From positions 1-64,000 of the forward strand of contig CANRLH010000004.1 of assembly GCA_947631455.1 (NCBI GenBank): a DNA stretch of 64,000 nt, in the 5' to 3' direction. A model generated the notes under the pieces. That model searched no databases. It was given only the letters and a program-made list of their open reading frames with translations, and had not been told where the DNA came from. This document shows, one piece after another, positions 62,461-64,000 of this stretch (its first letter is position 1; the number at the start of each line of letters is the position of its first letter). Origin of the DNA: an uncultured Clostridia bacterium. GTDB taxonomy: Bacteria > Bacillota > Clostridia > Oscillospirales > Ruminococcaceae. The position numbers and the translations under genes were made by a program.

Positions 62461-63216
62461 TTGAAACGGTTCTTAAGCGCATTTATTTGCATTGTATTGA
62501 TGTCGTCAGCGGCAACAACACTTTTGGCTTCCGCCGCAGATTACACGCTTGAAATTGAAAACGGTGAGATCGATGATTACGGAAATATAACGGCTACGAT
62601 AAATATTTCCGAAAACTCGGGAATATATTACGGTTCGTTCAAGTTTATATACAACAGCTCGTGCTTTGAGCTTGGAGAAATTGAGGTCAATCAGGCAAGT
62701 ACAAACGGAAAAATAACAACTCAGGAGGACACTCAAAACGGCGTAGTCACCTTTACCTACTCGGCAAATGACGAGGGCGGCTGCACCTATGGAGGAGAGT
62801 TTGCAAAGCTGAATATGCGTCTTATCGCTACAAGTGAACCTGTTATCTCCTTTAATCTTGATATGGCCAACATGGAGGACTTCAGCGGCAACCAGCTTGA
62901 AGCAACATACAAAATAGTGCCGATACAGGTCCCTCAAAGCTTCATTGTTACCGAAGCGGCTACTGAAGAAACTCAGCAGGATACGCAAAAACCGATCACT
63001 GCCGAAACAGTCAAGGAAGTTGAAAATAAGACACAGGGCGGATTTTTCTCTGCGCTTTTAAGCGTATTAAAAACAGTGCTCATTATAATACTTATAGTTG
63101 TCGTGCTCGCTGTGATTTTGAGCTTCTTTACACGCAGATACTTCAAGAAAAAAAGGCAGAGACAAAGAGCCGAGCGTTTAAAACAGCCGAATACGCATAA
63201 CGACAGCGACAGTTAG
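62461..63216 (+). CDS. Cohesin-like domain protein with C-terminal membrane anchor
   Basis: A 251-residue surface protein. Signal peptide 1-26 (SSAATTLLASAA). Residues about 27-155 have the beta-sandwich pattern of type I cohesin-like modules (GIYYGSFKFIYNSSCFELGEI, GVVTFTYSANDEGG, GEFAKLNMRLIA). A Thr/Glu/Gln linker (162-195) follows, then a membrane helix (203-227) and a basic tail (RRYFKKKRQRQR). Cohesins bind dockerins on cellulosomal enzymes; here the module would be displayed on the outer face of the membrane. The fold assignment is by pattern, and dockerin binding is unproven. Start is TTG with GAAGGGGATG. Confidence 0.7.
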   Translation: MKRFLSAFICIVLMSSAATTLLASAADYTLEIENGEIDDYGNITATINISENSGIYYGSFKFIYNSSCFELGEIEVNQASTNGKITTQEDTQNGVVTFTYSANDEGGCTYGGEFAKLNMRLIATSEPVISFNLDMANMEDFSGNQLEATYKIVPIQVPQSFIVTEAATEETQQDTQKPITAETVKEVENKTQGGFFSALLSVLKTVLIIILIVVVLAVILSFFTRRYFKKKRQRQRAERLKQPNTHNDSDS

Positions 63217-63223
63217 ATCGTAT

Positions 63224-63263
63224 AAAAAACTGCGGAGAGCATTTAGCTTTTCCGCAGTTTTTT
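63224..63263. terminator. Terminator between the cohesin-like gene and the convergent gene
   Basis: A 13-bp perfect stem (AAAAAACTGCGGA/TCCGCAGTTTTTT) that can act in both directions. Confidence 0.88.
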
Positions 63264-63289
63264 GTTGATATTCAGATAATTTCATTTCC

Positions 63290-64000
63290 TCACGGTATAA
63301 TCTCAAAGGTATCGACCGTTAGCCTTCCGCTCAGAACCGTTATTTTAAATGTATGTGATCCAGCCGAAAATCCGCTTAACGCAAGAGATGTCTGATGAAC
63401 GTCCGTCTTTGATATATTCGCACGCTCACAAACTGTATTACCGTCGATTTCTACCTTAACACACGCCTCATTGCCGATACCGCTTACGATGTTTACTCCG
63501 ATGCCTGAAAAAGAAAATTCCAGGCTGTCTCCCGATGAACCGGAAACTGCTCGCGTGCGGTTTCGGTAATTGTACGATTCACCTGACCTTAGCTCCCAGC
63601 TTCCGCTGTAAGATATTTCGTCTGACAAAGCGTCTATTTTCTTTACATATCCAATCAAGCCGCTTACCTCATCAGCAGCGAGATTTTTAAAAGAGTTATT
63701 TGCAAACGCGCTGAAAATTGCAGCCCTTCCTGAAGTGTATCCACAATTGTCCTCAAAAGTATGGAGGAGTGTACCGTCTGCATAGTAGGAGATCTTATTC
63801 CCGATAGCCTCTACCTTAAGACAGTGTTTTGCTTGAGGCGTAAATCCATCTATTTTACCCTCGAATATAACAAAAGTATTTTTTACTGCCTGCCAAATTC
63901 CATCAGAAAACAGCCTTATTGAATATCCCTTACTTTGCGTGCCTGAATATCTCAAGCCTATCCCGACATAGTTTTTGAGCGTCTCAGGCGCATTTTCATC
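63290..64000 (-). CDS. C-terminal part of a GH59-like carbohydrate-binding protein (cut by the window edge)
   Basis: An open frame of 237 codons continuing off the window with no start. The upstream-most residues (YVGIGLRYSGTQSKGYSI) and the sequence VIFEGKIDGFTPQAKHCLKVEAIGNKISYYADGTLLHTFED (cited in part) resemble the lectin-like domain of galactocerebrosidase-type GH59 proteins. A second beta-sandwich follows (about 115-237, SGSWELRSGESYNYRNR, LEFSFSGIGVNIVSGIG). The enzyme's catalytic part, if any, lies outside the window. Confidence 0.65.
   Translation of the reverse strand, partial: DENAPETLKNYVGIGLRYSGTQSKGYSIRLFSDGIWQAVKNTFVIFEGKIDGFTPQAKHCLKVEAIGNKISYYADGTLLHTFEDNCGYTSGRAAIFSAFANNSFKNLAADEVSGLIGYVKKIDALSDEISYSGSWELRSGESYNYRNRTRAVSGSSGDSLEFSFSGIGVNIVSGIGNEACVKVEIDGNTVCERANISKTDVHQTSLALSGFSAGSHTFKITVLSGRLTVDTFEIIP

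Overview
The window reads as a chromosome segment of a low-to-moderate GC, spore-forming Firmicute of the Clostridia, most plausibly the Ruminococcaceae/Oscillospiraceae. This is an inference. It rests on spoVAD-spoVAE, an orphan ireB (UPF0297), tRNA-sensing T-box leaders ahead of leuA and pheST, a lysine riboswitch ahead of asd-dapA-dapB, strong AAGGAGG ribosome-binding sites, and a polysaccharide-degrading gene set (GH3, GH31, a cohesin-like surface protein and a GH59-like carbohydrate-binding fragment). No species can be named from the sequence.

Layout. 0-3 kb: a two-gene NatAB-type ABC exporter, whose promoter carries a nine-base C/G homopolymer in its spacer, and a small heat-shock protein. 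3-13.4 kb: an AT-rich accessory island. It holds a large serine recombinase, a decayed excisionase-like gene with two in-frame TAG codons where tryptophan is expected, a membrane-anchored unknown protein, a SAM methyltransferase, a GNAT-nucleotidyltransferase fusion, an M24-fold protein with a HAD hydrolase, a frameshifted mobile-element remnant, and a two-gene operon of a short membrane-anchored protein plus an 821-residue P-loop ATPase with a C-terminal cysteine cluster. The island ends at the 3' end of a tRNA-Thr/tRNA-Tyr operon, and a near copy of that tRNA-Tyr 3' end lies at the end of the recombinase gene. The two-gene ATPase operon is my best candidate for an undescribed system, possibly phage defence.

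13.7-24.2 kb is core: a DUF1015 protein, a DtxR-like regulator, galE, a 48-residue cysteine-rich membrane peptide, a ClpC-type unfoldase, T-box-controlled leuA, and rsmD-coaD with a coiled-coil gene. 24.2-29 kb holds three tandem paralogous sugar-binding lipoproteins, each in its own transcription unit and without adjacent permeases. 29.2-35.3 kb holds rnhA, cysteine desulfurase with its U-type scaffold, spoVAD-spoVAE and phosphoglucomutase.

35.3-49.8 kb is mostly minus strand: two small membrane proteins, ireB, a GT-C-like membrane glycosyltransferase, T-box-controlled pheST, an acyl-CoA synthetase with an XRE-cupin regulator and a HAD phosphatase, then mntP, tgt, a metallophosphatase, a PAS protein and queA, with queuosine genes at both ends. 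50-53.2 kb is the lysine-riboswitch operon asd-dapA-dapB. 53.3-64 kb holds ispF, GH3 beta-glucosidase, a CapA-like lipoprotein, an AraC regulator, GH31 alpha-xylosidase, a two-helix membrane sensor-like protein, a membrane-anchored cohesin-like protein, and the C-terminal part of a GH59-like protein cut by the window edge.

A diverged 82-bp intergenic element occurs twice (31460-31541 and 49905-49986) with four conserved blocks in identical spacing. It matches no feature I recognise and could be a small RNA or a dispersed repeat.
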